A DNA stretch of 22,693 nucleotides from Leptolinea sp964404415 (GTDB taxonomy: Bacteria > Chloroflexota > Anaerolineae > Anaerolineales > Anaerolineaceae): contig CAYOKC010000056.1 of the NCBI GenBank assembly GCA_964404415.1, forward strand, positions 1 through 22,693, read 5' to 3'. Below the pieces are notes generated by a model. The model searched no databases. It had not been told where the DNA came from and saw nothing but the letters and a program-made list of their open reading frames with translations. The translations under genes and the position numbers were made by a program. This document shows, piece by piece, positions 22,493 through 22,693 of this stretch (position 1 is the first letter of the stretch; the number at the start of each line of letters is the position of its first letter).

Positions 22493-22693
22493 TAACTTCA
22501 TACAAAAACGCTGACGAGGACGAGTACGCTTCAAAGCGGTTTCCAGAGAGCCGGGCAGTACGTGGTGAAAGCCAGGCAAAAGCGCAGAAGCCGAATGGAC
22601 CTCCGAGTTGAACGGGCGAAAAGAAATGAGTAGCCTGGTCCGGGAACTCCCGTTACAGAGTAAGGGTATAAGCCTGAATAAGGCCGTACCTGA
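22493..22693 (+). promoter_or_regulatory. T-box riboswitch leader, probable tRNA-Trp sensor (3' end outside window)
   Basis: Stem I is recognisable: GACGAGGACGAGTA (AGTA at 22523-22526), AGAGAG (22545-22550) and the GGTGAAA apical element (22564-22570). GCTTC (22528-22532) pairs with GAAGC (22587-22591), and GAGG (22516-22519) with CCTC (22600-22603); between them the loop reads GAA-TGG-A, so the specifier codon is TGG at 22596-22598, calling for tRNA-Trp. A stem-III-like hairpin (CGGG/CCCG, 22641-22652, in a CCCGTTACAG context) follows. The antiterminator with the conserved T-box sequence and the regulated gene lie beyond the window; a Trp synthetase, tryptophan synthesis or transport gene would fit. 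The leader class is confident, the specifier less so. Confidence 0.85.

Overview
The window looks like a chromosomal segment of a moderately GC-rich anaerobic bacterium, most likely Chloroflexota, class Anaerolineae. The reasons are a mevalonate pathway built from an archaeal-type HMG-CoA synthase and thiolase pair plus a class II HMG-CoA reductase, a 2-oxoacid:ferredoxin oxidoreductase combined with an ADP-forming acyl-CoA synthetase, and a T-box leader. The taxonomic call is inference; no rRNA or tRNA gene is present.

Layout. 1-3536 (minus strand): thiolase-like protein (cut by the window edge), HMG-CoA synthase and HMG-CoA reductase, the early mevalonate pathway. 3629-7382: a ferrous-iron module, with a DtxR/MntR-type repressor divergent from feoA-feoA-feoB-FeoB-associated Cys-rich protein, closed by a perfect hairpin terminator. 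7442-10351: small housekeeping or stress genes (YrdB-like membrane protein, GNAT acetyltransferase, msrA, COG2509-type FAD oxidoreductase). 10428-10900: a non-coding block of degenerate repeats. 10919-18776: a Crp/Fnr regulator and a catabolic cluster of class V aminotransferase, MFS transporter, fused IorA-IorB-type oxidoreductase and fused ADP-forming acyl-CoA synthetase. 19055-20269: a stand-alone B3/B4-domain protein and an F420H2-dependent-reductase-like protein. 20434-22447: an AT-rich insert with an RloA-like ATPase and an RloB-like partner interrupted by an in-frame stop. 22458-22693: a consensus promoter and a T-box leader whose specifier reads UGG (Trp); its gene lies beyond the window.

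How the genes work together. The 11749-18776 cluster can be read as import of an amino compound (MFS), transamination to a 2-oxoacid, ferredoxin-linked oxidation to an acyl-CoA, and ATP formation from the acyl-CoA. A TGTAGT-N4-ACTACA palindrome with FNR-like geometry lies between the Crp/Fnr gene and this cluster. The feo promoter overlaps a palindrome, as expected for iron-dependent repression.

Points most worth a second look: the thiolase has Gly where the nucleophilic Cys is expected; the DtxR-like repressor has unusual residues at the two positions that distinguish iron from manganese sensors; the RloB-like gene is stopped inside its conserved VFDT motif; and the Trp-type T-box sits directly beside the AT-rich defence-type insert.
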